Origin: an uncultured Erysipelotrichaceae bacterium
GTDB taxonomy: Bacteria; Bacillota_I; Bacilli_A; Erysipelotrichales; Erysipelotrichaceae
Direction of reading: 5' to 3'
Length of the DNA stretch: 9,448 nt
Assembly: GCA_902784015.1 (NCBI GenBank)
Contig: CACZTC010000123.1
Coordinates: forward strand, 1-9,448
Under the pieces are notes generated by a model. It saw only the letters and a list, made by a program, of their open reading frames with translations. It was not told where the DNA came from and did no database searches. Below are positions 1-6,279 of this stretch, piece after piece; position 1 is the first letter of the stretch, and each line of letters begins with the position of its first letter. A program made the position numbers and the translations under genes.

Positions 1-421
1 CCTCAGCAATACAATTCAAGATAACTATGCTGGTGCATTCCAAAAGTTAGCCGCTGAACAAGTGGATATTACGGTATGCTACGCTGATGGACGTACTGAT
101 TATGAAGAAGATTGGGAAACACCTACAGATAAAACTACTTCCAAAGGTAATGGTTGGGGAAGACCTGCATCTATTTGGGAAGAAGTTAATGTAATTGGTG
201 TTACATCTAACATCTATAACGATACAATCGCTATTACAAAAGCAAAACCAGAAGTTTATAATGATGAATTCATTAAAGCTTTCCAAGAATCAATGATGGC
301 TCTTTCTGAAACAGAAAAAGGTAAAGAAATCATTGGTATCTATACACATGAAGGTTATCTAGAAGCTAAAGACTCTGATTACGATGGAATGAGAGCAGCT
401 TTAAAAGCAATCCAAGAATAA
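1..421 (+). CDS. phnD: Phosphonate-type ABC transporter substrate-binding protein PhnD, C-terminal part
   Basis: The 5' end lies outside the window. The open frame runs from base 2 and gives 139 residues up to TAA, so a GTG at 62 is an internal codon and not the start. The visible part matches the C-terminal lobe of PhnD-family periplasmic-type binding proteins (usual length about 300 residues). It shows the stretch with VIGVTSNIYNDTIAI, then EFIKAFQESMMAL, a GKEIIGIY segment and a YLEAKDSDYDGMR-like end. In the family this extracellular lipoprotein captures phosphonate, phosphite or another small phosphorus ligand and delivers it to the PhnE channel. The genes for the ATPase and two permeases follow directly, which supports the call. 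The signal peptide and lipobox cannot be seen here, and the actual ligand cannot be read from this fragment. Confidence 0.9.
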   Translation, partial: LSNTIQDNYAGAFQKLAAEQVDITVCYADGRTDYEEDWETPTDKTTSKGNGWGRPASIWEEVNVIGVTSNIYNDTIAITKAKPEVYNDEFIKAFQESMMALSETEKGKEIIGIYTHEGYLEAKDSDYDGMRAALKAIQE

Positions 422-445
422 CACTATATTTATTCAAGGTTATTT

Positions 446-477
446 AGAGGGATGGTCTAGTAGCCATCCCTCTTTTT
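446..477 (+). terminator. Intercistronic terminator-like hairpin between phnD and phnC
   Basis: A perfect 10-bp stem (AGAGGGATGG at 446-455 with CCATCCCTCT at 464-473) closes an 8-base loop and is followed by a run of five T (473-477). It has the form of an intrinsic terminator but sits 24 bases after the phnD stop and inside an otherwise continuous transporter operon. The likely role is partial termination, or 3'-end protection of the phnD message, so that the binding protein is made in excess over the membrane complex. No antiterminator fold was noticed in the 79-base gap. Confidence 0.8.
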
Positions 478-499
478 AAGAAGAAGGGACTTAATATTT

Positions 500-1294
500 A
501 TGATTGAATTTAAAGATGTATCTAAAACTTACCCTAATGGAACTAAGGGTTTGCAACATATAAATCTCCAAATTGAACAAGGCGAATTCTTGGCAATTAT
601 TGGTTTATCTGGTGCAGGTAAATCTACTTTAATTCGTACTATTAATCGTATGATTGATATTACTGATGGACAATTATTGGTAGATGATACTGATGTTATG
701 AGCTTAAAAGGAAAAGACTTACGAAGATTCCGTCGTAAGATTGGTATGATCTTCCAATCCTTTAACTTGGTATCTCGTTCTACAGTAATTAAAAATGTAT
801 TATCTAGTAATGTCCCAGATATGCCATGGTATAAAACAATGTTTGGTTTATATTCTCAAGAACAAAAACTACGCGCCTTAGAAGCTTTGGATAAAGTTAA
901 TATTTTAGAGAAGGCATATAATCGTTGTGACGAATTATCAGGAGGACAGATGCAGCGTGTTGCTTTAGCGCGTACTGTCAATCAAAATCCTTCTATTATT
1001 CTCGCCGATGAACCAGTGGCATCTTTGGACCCAATCATTGCTGATGTTGTTATGAGCGACTTTGCGCGTATCAATAAAGATATGAATATTACTATTCTTA
1101 TCAATATTCACCATGTTGATTTAGCTCTAAAATATGCAACTCGCGTTATTGGTATTAGAGCTGGCGAAATAGTATATGATGGACCTGCATCTGAGGTTAC
1201 CCAAGAAGTGCTTAATTTAGTTTATATGGGCAAAGCTGTTCCTACATCAACTGATAAAGTAGAAATTGAAGGTATGGTGATCAATAATGGCTAA
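500..1294 (+). CDS. phnC: Phosphonate-type ABC transporter ATP-binding protein PhnC
   Basis: This 264-residue cytoplasmic ATPase powers the importer. The nucleotide-binding elements are in order and intact: Walker A GLSGAGKST at residues 35-43, Q-loop Gln86 in MIFQSFNLV, signature LSGGQMQR from 146, Walker B ending in Asp170-Glu171, D-loop SLD at 175-177, and switch His204 in the INIHHVDLA stretch. That last stretch and the NLVSRSTVIKNVL segment are typical of PhnC rather than of methionine or amino-acid importers. The ATG at 500 is preceded by AAGAAGGG about 11 bases upstream. The gene ends in an 8-base overlap with the first phnE, so the two are probably translationally coupled. Twelve of its 14 arginine codons are CGN, unlike the AGA-rich genes later in the window. 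Confidence 0.94.
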   Translation: MIEFKDVSKTYPNGTKGLQHINLQIEQGEFLAIIGLSGAGKSTLIRTINRMIDITDGQLLVDDTDVMSLKGKDLRRFRRKIGMIFQSFNLVSRSTVIKNVLSSNVPDMPWYKTMFGLYSQEQKLRALEALDKVNILEKAYNRCDELSGGQMQRVALARTVNQNPSIILADEPVASLDPIIADVVMSDFARINKDMNITILINIHHVDLALKYATRVIGIRAGEIVYDGPASEVTQEVLNLVYMGKAVPTSTDKVEIEGMVINNG

Positions 1295-2126
1295 AACTGA
1301 TAAAACGCCACTATTTGATCGAGTATTTAAACCAGAAATAATAACTTTAGAAAATGGTCATACTGTTGAAAGACCAAAAAGTAGAGTACCTTTAATACTT
1401 GCCTTATTATTAATCGCAATTATTATCGCTTCTAAATCAACTGGTTTTGACTTCGGATTATTAATAAGTCGATTCGGTCAGCTTGGAGTTATTTTAGGAA
1501 AAATCTTTAATCCTAATTGGGAATTCTTTCCTAAAGTTATACCTCCATTACTTGGCACCATTAAAATGTCTATCGTAGGTACAGTAGTAGGTTGTGTTTT
1601 GGCCTTACCAATATCTATTTTTGCCTCAAGTAACATTAATAAAAACAAGCCTTCATTACTAGTTATCCGTTTCATTATTTCGGTAGTACGTTCCTTACCA
1701 GCTATCGTCTATGCATATTTCTTTGTCTTAGTCTTTGGTTTAGGAACATTCGCTGGTTCATTAGCTATCGCTTTCTTTACATTTGGTATTGTAGCGAAGA
1801 TGTTATATGAGAATATTGAAACCATTGATATGGGCCCTTATGAAGCAATGCAATCATTTGGTGCTACGACATTAGAATCATTTTGGACTGCATGTTTGCC
1901 TCAGATTCTACCGCAATTCTTTGATAATTGCTTATATTGTTTCGAATTGAATGTTCGTAACTCCAGTATCTTAGGTTATGTAGGTGCTGGTGGACTTGGT
2001 TTATTAATTAATGAGCGTGTTGGTTTACGTCAATATAATGATGTTGGAATGATCTTACTAACAATATTTGTTGTAGTAATGACAATCGACTTAGTTAATG
2101 ACTGGATTCGCTCCAAGATTGTCTAG
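1287..2126 (+). CDS. phnE: Phosphonate-type ABC transporter permease PhnE, first copy
   Basis: This 279-residue inner-membrane subunit forms half of the translocation channel. A polar N-terminal tail of about 32 residues precedes the first hydrophobic helix (about 33-52). Several more helices follow from about residue 84, including the one with VRSLPAIVYAYFFVLVFG. The cytoplasmic coupling loop contains the EAA signature, EAMQSFGA from residue 186 with the following LPQ. The PhnE hallmark near the C-terminus, NVRNSSILGYVGAGGLG, is at 222-238. The ATG lies within the last codons of phnC (8-base overlap) with no strong Shine-Dalgarno site, so translation is likely coupled to phnC. It pairs with the second PhnE to make a heterodimeric channel, as in other transporters with two phnE genes. 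Confidence 0.92.
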   Translation: MAKTDKTPLFDRVFKPEIITLENGHTVERPKSRVPLILALLLIAIIIASKSTGFDFGLLISRFGQLGVILGKIFNPNWEFFPKVIPPLLGTIKMSIVGTVVGCVLALPISIFASSNINKNKPSLLVIRFIISVVRSLPAIVYAYFFVLVFGLGTFAGSLAIAFFTFGIVAKMLYENIETIDMGPYEAMQSFGATTLESFWTACLPQILPQFFDNCLYCFELNVRNSSILGYVGAGGLGLLINERVGLRQYNDVGMILLTIFVVVMTIDLVNDWIRSKIV

Positions 2127-2140
2127 AGAGGAGAAAGACT

Positions 2141-2965
2141 ATGAATAACTATAGTGAAAATGTATTAGAAAAGCTCTCTAGCGAACCAAAGAATCTATGG
2201 AAAAGAATATTAATCTTCTTATTAATTCTAAGTTTAGTTATATGGGGCAATACTGGTTCTAACTTTAATGGTATTACTGAAAAAGGTATGAATGTTGCAA
2301 AAGCCATTTTATATGGTATTACGCATCCTGAAACATTATTATTATTTAATTGGACAAGCAAAGGTATACCAATGTTACTTTTAGAAACAATCTCTATTGC
2401 TTTCTTGGGTACATTAATTGGTTCATTATTAGCTATCCCATTTGCGTTCTTATCTGCGACTAATATCGTTCCTAAATGGGTATCACTTATCTTTAGATCT
2501 ATAACGATGTTAATAAGAACTATACCTGCTCTAGTATGGGCTCTAATCTGGATTCGTGTTACAGGCCCTGGCGCTTTCTGTGGTGTTGTAACTCAATCTA
2601 TTGCTTCTATTGGTATGGTTTCAAAGATGTATATTACCGCAATTGAAAATTTAGATACTGGTGTTCTTGAAGCTTTGGATGCTTGCGGTTGCAATACATT
2701 AGAAAAGATTAGAGTTGGTGTCATTCCTCAACTTAGCGCAAGCTTCATATCTACTGCCATTTATCGTTTCGATATAAATTTAAAAGATGCAACGATACTT
2801 GGTATAGTTGGAGCTGGTGGTATTGGTTTCCCATTAACTGATGCTATCGCTAATGCGAGATGGAATCGTGTTGGTGCTTTCGTGATATGCCTTGTCTTAT
2901 TGGTAATAATCATTGAATGGATATCAACAAAAATACGTGCAAGACTTGCAAGAGGTAGAAGTTAA
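2141..2965 (+). CDS. phnE: Phosphonate-type ABC transporter permease PhnE, second copy
   Basis: This 274-residue membrane subunit is homologous to its upstream neighbour and supplies the other half of the channel. It has a short polar N-terminus, a first helix at about 22-38, and the EAA loop with EALDACGC at 177-184 and a following IPQ. The family signature NLKDATILGIVGAGGIGF is at 213-230. The ATG is preceded by GAGAGGAG at a normal distance in a 14-base gap, so this gene has its own ribosome site. The stop codon runs directly into the A-tract of the operon terminator. The last 42 bases overlap, on the other strand, the extended end of the HEPN gene. Confidence 0.92.
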   Translation: MNNYSENVLEKLSSEPKNLWKRILIFLLILSLVIWGNTGSNFNGITEKGMNVAKAILYGITHPETLLLFNWTSKGIPMLLLETISIAFLGTLIGSLLAIPFAFLSATNIVPKWVSLIFRSITMLIRTIPALVWALIWIRVTGPGAFCGVVTQSIASIGMVSKMYITAIENLDTGVLEALDACGCNTLEKIRVGVIPQLSASFISTAIYRFDINLKDATILGIVGAGGIGFPLTDAIANARWNRVGAFVICLVLLVIIIEWISTKIRARLARGRS

Positions 2966-3319
2966 AAACGATGAGTAATCATCGTTTTTTTCTTCGAAAA
3001 GTTGCTTTTTCACTTCTGGAATATCTTCCATTAATGTTTCATAAACAATATCTAATATCACATTTCCATAATCATGAACTATTCTATTTCTAAGTCCATA
3101 AATATCACCCCAAGATATTTCTTTCTTTGACTGTATATATTCATCAGAAATCTTTTTCGCATTTTCTGATATTTGAATCAAATGAAACTTTGTTATTTCT
3201 TGTATATCCATATTTTCATAAAACTCCATATATGAAATACCATTCGTTTTAGAAGTTATTCTATCAAAACTTTTCTTTATGCTTTTTAGATAATAATTAT
3301 CATCTTTAATACTATCCAT
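2924..3319 (-). CDS. hepT: HEPN-domain toxin ribonuclease, HepT/DUF86 type
   Basis: This 131-residue protein carries the HEPN catalytic motif R-X4-H-X-Y as RNRIVHDY, with Arg77, His82 and Tyr84. In characterised MntA/HepT pairs the Arg and His cleave RNA. The Tyr of the HXY element is AMPylated by the partner nucleotidyltransferase, which silences the toxin. The start overlaps the antitoxin stop by 8 bases, giving antitoxin-then-toxin order and probable translational coupling; only a weak GGG-containing ribosome site precedes it. Typical DUF86 proteins end near residue 110, where PEVKKQLFEEK occurs here. The remaining 20 or so residues (ser/thr/cys rich) are encoded by the terminator hairpin and by the antisense of phnE, and look like read-through rather than a selected domain. 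Catalytic residues are intact, so it is probably functional. Confidence 0.87.
   Translation of the reverse strand: MDSIKDDNYYLKSIKKSFDRITSKTNGISYMEFYENMDIQEITKFHLIQISENAKKISDEYIQSKKEISWGDIYGLRNRIVHDYGNVILDIVYETLMEDIPEVKKQLFEEKNDDYSSFLTSTSCKSCTYFC
2964..2991 (+). terminator. phn operon terminator, with possible activity on both strands
   Basis: The stem ACGATGA (2968-2974) pairs with TCATCGT (2979-2985) around the tetraloop GTAA and extends by A-T pairs to 11 bp (2964-2989). Seven T (2985-2991) follow on the + strand, giving a good intrinsic terminator for phnE. On the - strand the same hairpin is followed by five T (2968-2964), so it could also stop transcription arriving from the toxin-antitoxin genes. 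On that strand it lies inside the toxin reading frame. Confidence 0.85.
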
Positions 3320-3788
3320 ATATCTTTATCCCATCTTTTAATATTTCATTTAGCAATTCTATATTGTTTTCAAGCTGATTAACATTTATTAAATCTATTT
3401 TCTTATGCAGTTCATTTCGTAATTTTTCAACTAGCCCATAGAACTTAATACCTCTGACATCTGTAGATATTAGTAAATCTACATCACTTGTTTCTTTTGC
3501 CTTTCCCTTGGCATAAGAGCCAAATAAGTAACAATACTCTACTTTATATTCATCTAGAATTCTTTTTGTACCACTTGCTATATCCTCGAGATTTAGTATT
3601 CCTTTATCTTCATCGATAAAACTAATTTTCTCGAGTTCAATGACCATATATTTATATTTGATACTTTTTTGTTTATCTGGATTATTCTCATAATCTTTAT
3701 ATGACCTTAATGACACGTGAAAATAATCCGCTGCTTCTTTTTGCGTATAATTACTTTTTTTTCTTAATTCTTTAAGTGTTTGTTCCAT
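3312..3788 (-). CDS. mntA: HTH-fused minimal nucleotidyltransferase antitoxin, MntA type
   Basis: This 158-residue protein has two domains. Residues 1-35 form an XRE-like helix-turn-helix (KSNYTQKEAADYFHVSLRSY), and residues about 65-158 form a minimal nucleotidyltransferase. The catalytic pattern G-S-X10-D-X-D is complete (Gly90, Ser91, Asp102, Asp104), with a third acidic residue at Asp132 in KKIDLINV. In the MntA/HepT family the enzyme transfers AMP from ATP to the HepT tyrosine to neutralise it. The N-terminal HTH should add DNA binding and autoregulation. The start was set at 3788 because the HTH begins there. The longer frame back to 3845 would run through the promoter and operators. 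No Shine-Dalgarno site precedes this ATG, and the predicted transcript start coincides with it. The 3' end overlaps the toxin start by 8 bases. Confidence 0.88.
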   Translation of the reverse strand: MEQTLKELRKKSNYTQKEAADYFHVSLRSYKDYENNPDKQKSIKYKYMVIELEKISFIDEDKGILNLEDIASGTKRILDEYKVEYCYLFGSYAKGKAKETSDVDLLISTDVRGIKFYGLVEKLRNELHKKIDLINVNQLENNIELLNEILKDGIKIYG

Positions 3789-3794
3789 GACTAT

Positions 3795-3823
3795 AGTATA
3801 AATAAATTTGCACCTTTTGTAAA
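3795..3823 (-). promoter_or_regulatory. Promoter of the mntA-hepT module, predicted leaderless start
   Basis: Read on the - strand, a -35 TTTACA (3823-3818) and a -10 TATACT (3800-3795) are separated by exactly 17 bases, each one mismatch from the vegetative sigma consensus. The seventh base downstream of the -10 is the A of the mntA ATG at 3788. The message should therefore begin at or within a base or two of the start codon. This agrees with the absence of a ribosome binding site. Confidence 0.72.
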
Positions 3824-3870
3824 TATAAAAGTGCAATATTTGCACCTTCTCTATCTAAAAAGTGCAAATT
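3804..3870. promoter_or_regulatory. Array of four TTGCAC half-sites, candidate antitoxin operator
   Basis: TTGCAC occurs at 3808-3813 and 3840-3845 on the + strand, and at 3831-3836 and 3862-3867 on the - strand. They form two tandem copies, about 32 bases apart, of a TTGCACCTT...AAAAGTGCAA inverted repeat. The inner two make the palindrome GTGCAATATTTGCAC (3831-3845). One half-site lies in the spacer between -35 and -10 of the mntA promoter and another is 7 bases upstream of the -35, so a bound protein would block the promoter. The natural candidate is the HTH of MntA. The spacing of about three helical turns would put both copies on one DNA face. Confidence 0.7.
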
Positions 3871-3871
3871 C

Positions 3872-3894
3872 AAAAAAAGCCTATTTCTAGGCTT
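3872..3894 (-). terminator. Terminator of the phosphatase gene
   Basis: On the - strand AAGCCTA (3894-3888) pairs with TAGGCTT (3883-3877) around a GAAA tetraloop, followed by an uninterrupted run of seven T (3878-3872, the first two also forming the last stem pairs). The TAG stop of the phosphatase is partly inside the stem and loop. It ends 4 bases before the outermost TTGCAC half-site, so it insulates the toxin-antitoxin promoter from upstream transcription. Confidence 0.85.
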
Positions 3895-4648
3895 CTTCGG
3901 TATATTTATCTCTTAATTCTTTTAGCTTTGTTTTATTTAAGCCATATTCTTTTAGGAAGAATTCTTCTAATGAATCATACTTTTCATAGATACTATCCAT
4001 GACAATATCAAATATATTTTCAGATACGCCATCAAACATAGTCATTAATTCATATAACTCTGGATCTTTTTCTTTATCTATATCTTTTAGTGTATTCTCT
4101 AAGACTTTCTTTCGATATTCATTACTTAAAAGATAATCTTTTCTTACTATTCTTTCATCTACTCCTAAAGCTAATAAGAATAGAATGGCAGCTAAGCCTG
4201 TACGATCTTTTCCCGTGGCACAGTGGAATAGAAATGGGACATTGCCTTCTAGTAATTCTTTAAACATTACTTTAAATGATTTATTCCCAAATACTATTTC
4301 TTTATAATAGCCTCTTAGTTTATTTAGTTGTGTTTTACCTGCTTTACCAGTCTTTCTCATACCATTAGGTGAGAAATCTATACTTTGGCCGCTCTTAGAT
4401 ACAACCCCACTTTTTTGAAGTTTTTTAGTCCCTTTCATATCAGGATATGGATGAACTTTTATTTCTTCTTCACTTCTTAAATCTAAGATTGTATGGAAAT
4501 TCATATCTTCGAATCTTTCAAATTCCTTCTCACTCATAAAGCCTGGTGAAGCACTGCGAAATACTAGACCTTTTTTAGTGATTCTGCCATCTTTTGTCTT
4601 ATAACCACCTAAATCTCTAAAATTTATTACTCTTCTAAATCCTCTCAT
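3887..4648 (-). CDS. Protein tyrosine/lipid phosphatase, Y_phosphatase3-like
   Basis: This 253-residue enzyme has the P-loop HCATGKDRTG with nucleophile Cys143 and Arg149, the cysteine-dependent phosphatase signature in the form (K-D after the Gly) found in the Y_phosphatase3/LipA/PtpB group. The family N-terminal motifs are also present: NFRDLGGY at 9-16, GLVFRSASPG at 27-36 and ILDLRSEEEI at 54-63. Members dephosphorylate phosphotyrosine and often phosphoinositides; the natural substrate here is unknown. There is no signal peptide, so it is probably cytoplasmic. The start at 4648 is preferred to an in-frame ATG at 4684 because GAAGGAG sits 5 bases before it. The candidate -10 elements also fall at or just past the longer frame's first codons. 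It is transcribed alone, divergently from the nucleotidase gene. Confidence 0.88.
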   Translation of the reverse strand: MRGFRRVINFRDLGGYKTKDGRITKKGLVFRSASPGFMSEKEFERFEDMNFHTILDLRSEEEIKVHPYPDMKGTKKLQKSGVVSKSGQSIDFSPNGMRKTGKAGKTQLNKLRGYYKEIVFGNKSFKVMFKELLEGNVPFLFHCATGKDRTGLAAILFLLALGVDERIVRKDYLLSNEYRKKVLENTLKDIDKEKDPELYELMTMFDGVSENIFDIVMDSIYEKYDSLEEFFLKEYGLNKTKLKELRDKYTEEA

Positions 4649-4653
4649 TAGTG

Positions 4654-4660
4654 CTCCTTC
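4654..4660 (-). promoter_or_regulatory. Ribosome binding site fixing the phosphatase start
   Basis: On the - strand GAAGGAG is followed by CACTA and then ATG at 4648. The alternative ATG 12 codons upstream lacks such a site and overlaps the candidate promoter, so this element decides the start. Confidence 0.8.
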
Positions 4661-4669
4661 TTTACTGGT

Positions 4670-4685
4670 ATTATATTCTATCATA
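4670..4685 (-). promoter_or_regulatory. Candidate -10 region for the phosphatase gene
   Basis: Two -10-like hexamers lie on the - strand: TATGAT (4685-4680), preceded by TGG as an extended -10, and TATAAT (4675-4670). They would give leaders of about 25 or 15 bases, both containing the ribosome site. No convincing -35 was found for either, so the choice between them is open. Confidence 0.45.
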
Positions 4686-4696
4686 CCATTAATATT

Positions 4697-4705
4697 TGAT
4701 ATAAT
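4697..4705 (+). promoter_or_regulatory. Extended -10 promoter of the nucleotidase operon
   Basis: TGATATAAT is a perfect extended -10 (TGnTATAAT). The expected transcript start near 4712 leaves a leader of about 12 bases with GGGGA as the only ribosome-site candidate. No clear -35 is present, which extended -10 promoters tolerate. It is back to back with the phosphatase promoter, so the two may influence each other. Confidence 0.6.
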
Positions 4706-4723
4706 CGTGTTGGGGATTTTTAT

Positions 4724-6247
4724 ATGACAAATAGAATAAGAATATTATCTACATCCGATTTACATGGTGCTATTTATCCACATAGTTATGTTGATGGTAG
4801 TCCTATCAATCATGGCTTAGCACGTATTAAAACGATGATAGATGAATTAAGAGATGATAATACAATACTAATTGACAATGGTGATACCATCGAAGGATCG
4901 CCTTTAACTTTTTATCACTACTTAAAGCATGCAGATAAAGTTTGCCCTATATCAGAGATAATGGGAATATTGGACTACGATTATATTAATATCGGAAATC
5001 ATGATTTTAATTATGGCATAGACACATTAAACACTCACTTAGAGGCAACTAATGCAACATGCATAACTAATAATGTCTATGATAAAAATAATGAAAGCTT
5101 AGGTACAACCTATCTTATTCATGAAGTTGCCGGTAAAAAATTAGCTATATTTGGACTTACAACTCATTTCGTTCCTAAATGGGAGAAACCAGAAAATATT
5201 GAAGGACTAACCTTTGTGGATGCTTTTGAAGCAGCCAAAGAAACGTTAGAACTAATTAAGAAAAATGAAACACCTGATTATATTATTTGTGTTTATCATG
5301 GTGGCTTTGAAAAAGATCCTGCAATTGGCAAGGCAGGCGAAACATATACAGGTGAAAACCAAGCTTATAAAATGTTAGAAGAATTAGATGGCATAGATAT
5401 TATGATAGCTGGCCATCAACATAGAGCTTATTGCGGAACTTTATTTGATACTGCATATACTGAACCAGCCTTTGATGGACAATATTTATCATGCATAGAT
5501 ATTGATTTAGATACTAATACTATTACCCCAAGACTTCTTGAAGTTACCGCTTGTGCTAATGAAGAAATTATGGAAGTCGCAAAAGAAGAAGAAAATGAAT
5601 GTCAAACTTGGCTTGATCAATCTTTGGGCAGCACAAATGTTAACTTGAAGATTATTGATGAATTTGATGCCAGACTAAATAAAGCGCAATTATTAACATT
5701 CTTAAACCGCGTGCAAATTGATATTAGTGGCGCAGATATATCTGCCTCTGCCTTATTCTTAAGAGCTACCGGCTTCAACAAAGACATTACAATGCGCAAT
5801 ATTGTAAGTACTTATCCATTCCCTAATACTTTGGTTGTCAAAAGAATAAATGGAAAAATACTAAAAGAATATTTAGAAAAGGATATGGAATTTTGGGATG
5901 TAAAAGATGGCAAGATTATCATCAATCCTCTTTATGATTTCCCTAACCCTCAACATCATAACTATGACATGTTAGATGGTATTGAATATGAAGCTAAAAT
6001 CTCTAATCCATTAGGTAGTAGAATAATTTCTTTAACTAGAAATGGTAAAACAATTAATGATGAAGATGAATTTAATATCGTTTTAAATAATTATCGTGCT
6101 AGTGGTGGTGGCAATTTCTTCATGATAAAAGATGCCCCTACTGTAAGAGAGATATCTAACACCATGGTTGATATTCTAGCTAATTACATCATTAAAAATA
6201 AAATAATTGATTTTGATGAAATACATAATATAAAAATTAGTATATAA
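4724..6247 (+). CDS. 5'-nucleotidase / 2',3'-cyclic phosphodiesterase family metallophosphatase
   Basis: This 507-residue protein has the two-domain layout of the UshA/CpdB/YfkN family. The N-terminal calcineurin-like domain shows all dimetal ligands: Asp12 and His14 in SDLHG, Asp54 in DNGDT, GNHD at 91-94, His192 in VYHGG, and His231/His233 in AGHQH. The C-terminal nucleotide-binding domain (about 315-500) contains the TYPFPNTLVVKRINGKILKEYL region and NYRASGGGNF, which hold the base and sugar in the family. It should remove phosphate from nucleotides or open cyclic nucleotides. Unlike UshA and most relatives it has no signal peptide or wall anchor, so a cytoplasmic role is more likely. It heads a probable two-gene operon with the P-loop protein 32 bases downstream. 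Confidence 0.88.
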   Translation: MTNRIRILSTSDLHGAIYPHSYVDGSPINHGLARIKTMIDELRDDNTILIDNGDTIEGSPLTFYHYLKHADKVCPISEIMGILDYDYINIGNHDFNYGIDTLNTHLEATNATCITNNVYDKNNESLGTTYLIHEVAGKKLAIFGLTTHFVPKWEKPENIEGLTFVDAFEAAKETLELIKKNETPDYIICVYHGGFEKDPAIGKAGETYTGENQAYKMLEELDGIDIMIAGHQHRAYCGTLFDTAYTEPAFDGQYLSCIDIDLDTNTITPRLLEVTACANEEIMEVAKEEENECQTWLDQSLGSTNVNLKIIDEFDARLNKAQLLTFLNRVQIDISGADISASALFLRATGFNKDITMRNIVSTYPFPNTLVVKRINGKILKEYLEKDMEFWDVKDGKIIINPLYDFPNPQHHNYDMLDGIEYEAKISNPLGSRIISLTRNGKTINDEDEFNIVLNNYRASGGGNFFMIKDAPTVREISNTMVDILANYIIKNKIIDFDEIHNIKISI

Positions 6248-6266
6248 TGTAAGGCTATCTCAAATT

Positions 6267-6272
6267 AGGAGG
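6267..6272 (+). promoter_or_regulatory. Strong ribosome binding site of the P-loop protein
   Basis: AGGAGG is a full anti-16S match, 7 bases before the ATG at 6280. It is the best ribosome site in the window and predicts strong translation of an otherwise unknown gene. Confidence 0.85.
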
Positions 6273-6279
6273 ACAAATT

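Noticed and set aside
62..421. GTG at 62 as a start of a short protein
   Set aside because: The frame is open to the left edge and the upstream 20 codons continue the PhnD sequence, so this is an internal valine.
1478..1675. Open frames on the strand opposite phnE, and similar short frames at 47-286, 2149-2361, 5617-5799, 6597-6788, 7501-7695 and 9019-9225
   Set aside because: They lie wholly or almost wholly antisense to well-supported genes and show no recognisable protein features or ribosome sites.
2141..2965. Second phnE as a recent duplication of the first
   Set aside because: The two share family motifs but differ across most of their length, as expected for an ancient heterodimeric pair.
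3789..3845. Longer antitoxin start at 3845
   Set aside because: The extra 19 residues would be encoded by the operator repeats and promoter and resemble no HTH N-terminus; the HTH begins at the ATG at 3788.
3804..3870. Tandem 32-base repeats as a CRISPR array
   Set aside because: Only two imperfect copies sit side by side without spacers, and they overlap a promoter, so an operator explains them better.
4649..4684. Longer phosphatase start at 4684
   Set aside because: The ATG at 4648 has a good ribosome site at proper distance, family similarity begins there, and the longer frame overlaps the candidate -10 elements.
6243..6248. TATAAT over the nucleotidase stop codon as a promoter for the P-loop gene
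   Set aside because: No -35 at 16-18 bases and no extended -10 TG; in such AT-rich DNA the match is not informative on its own.
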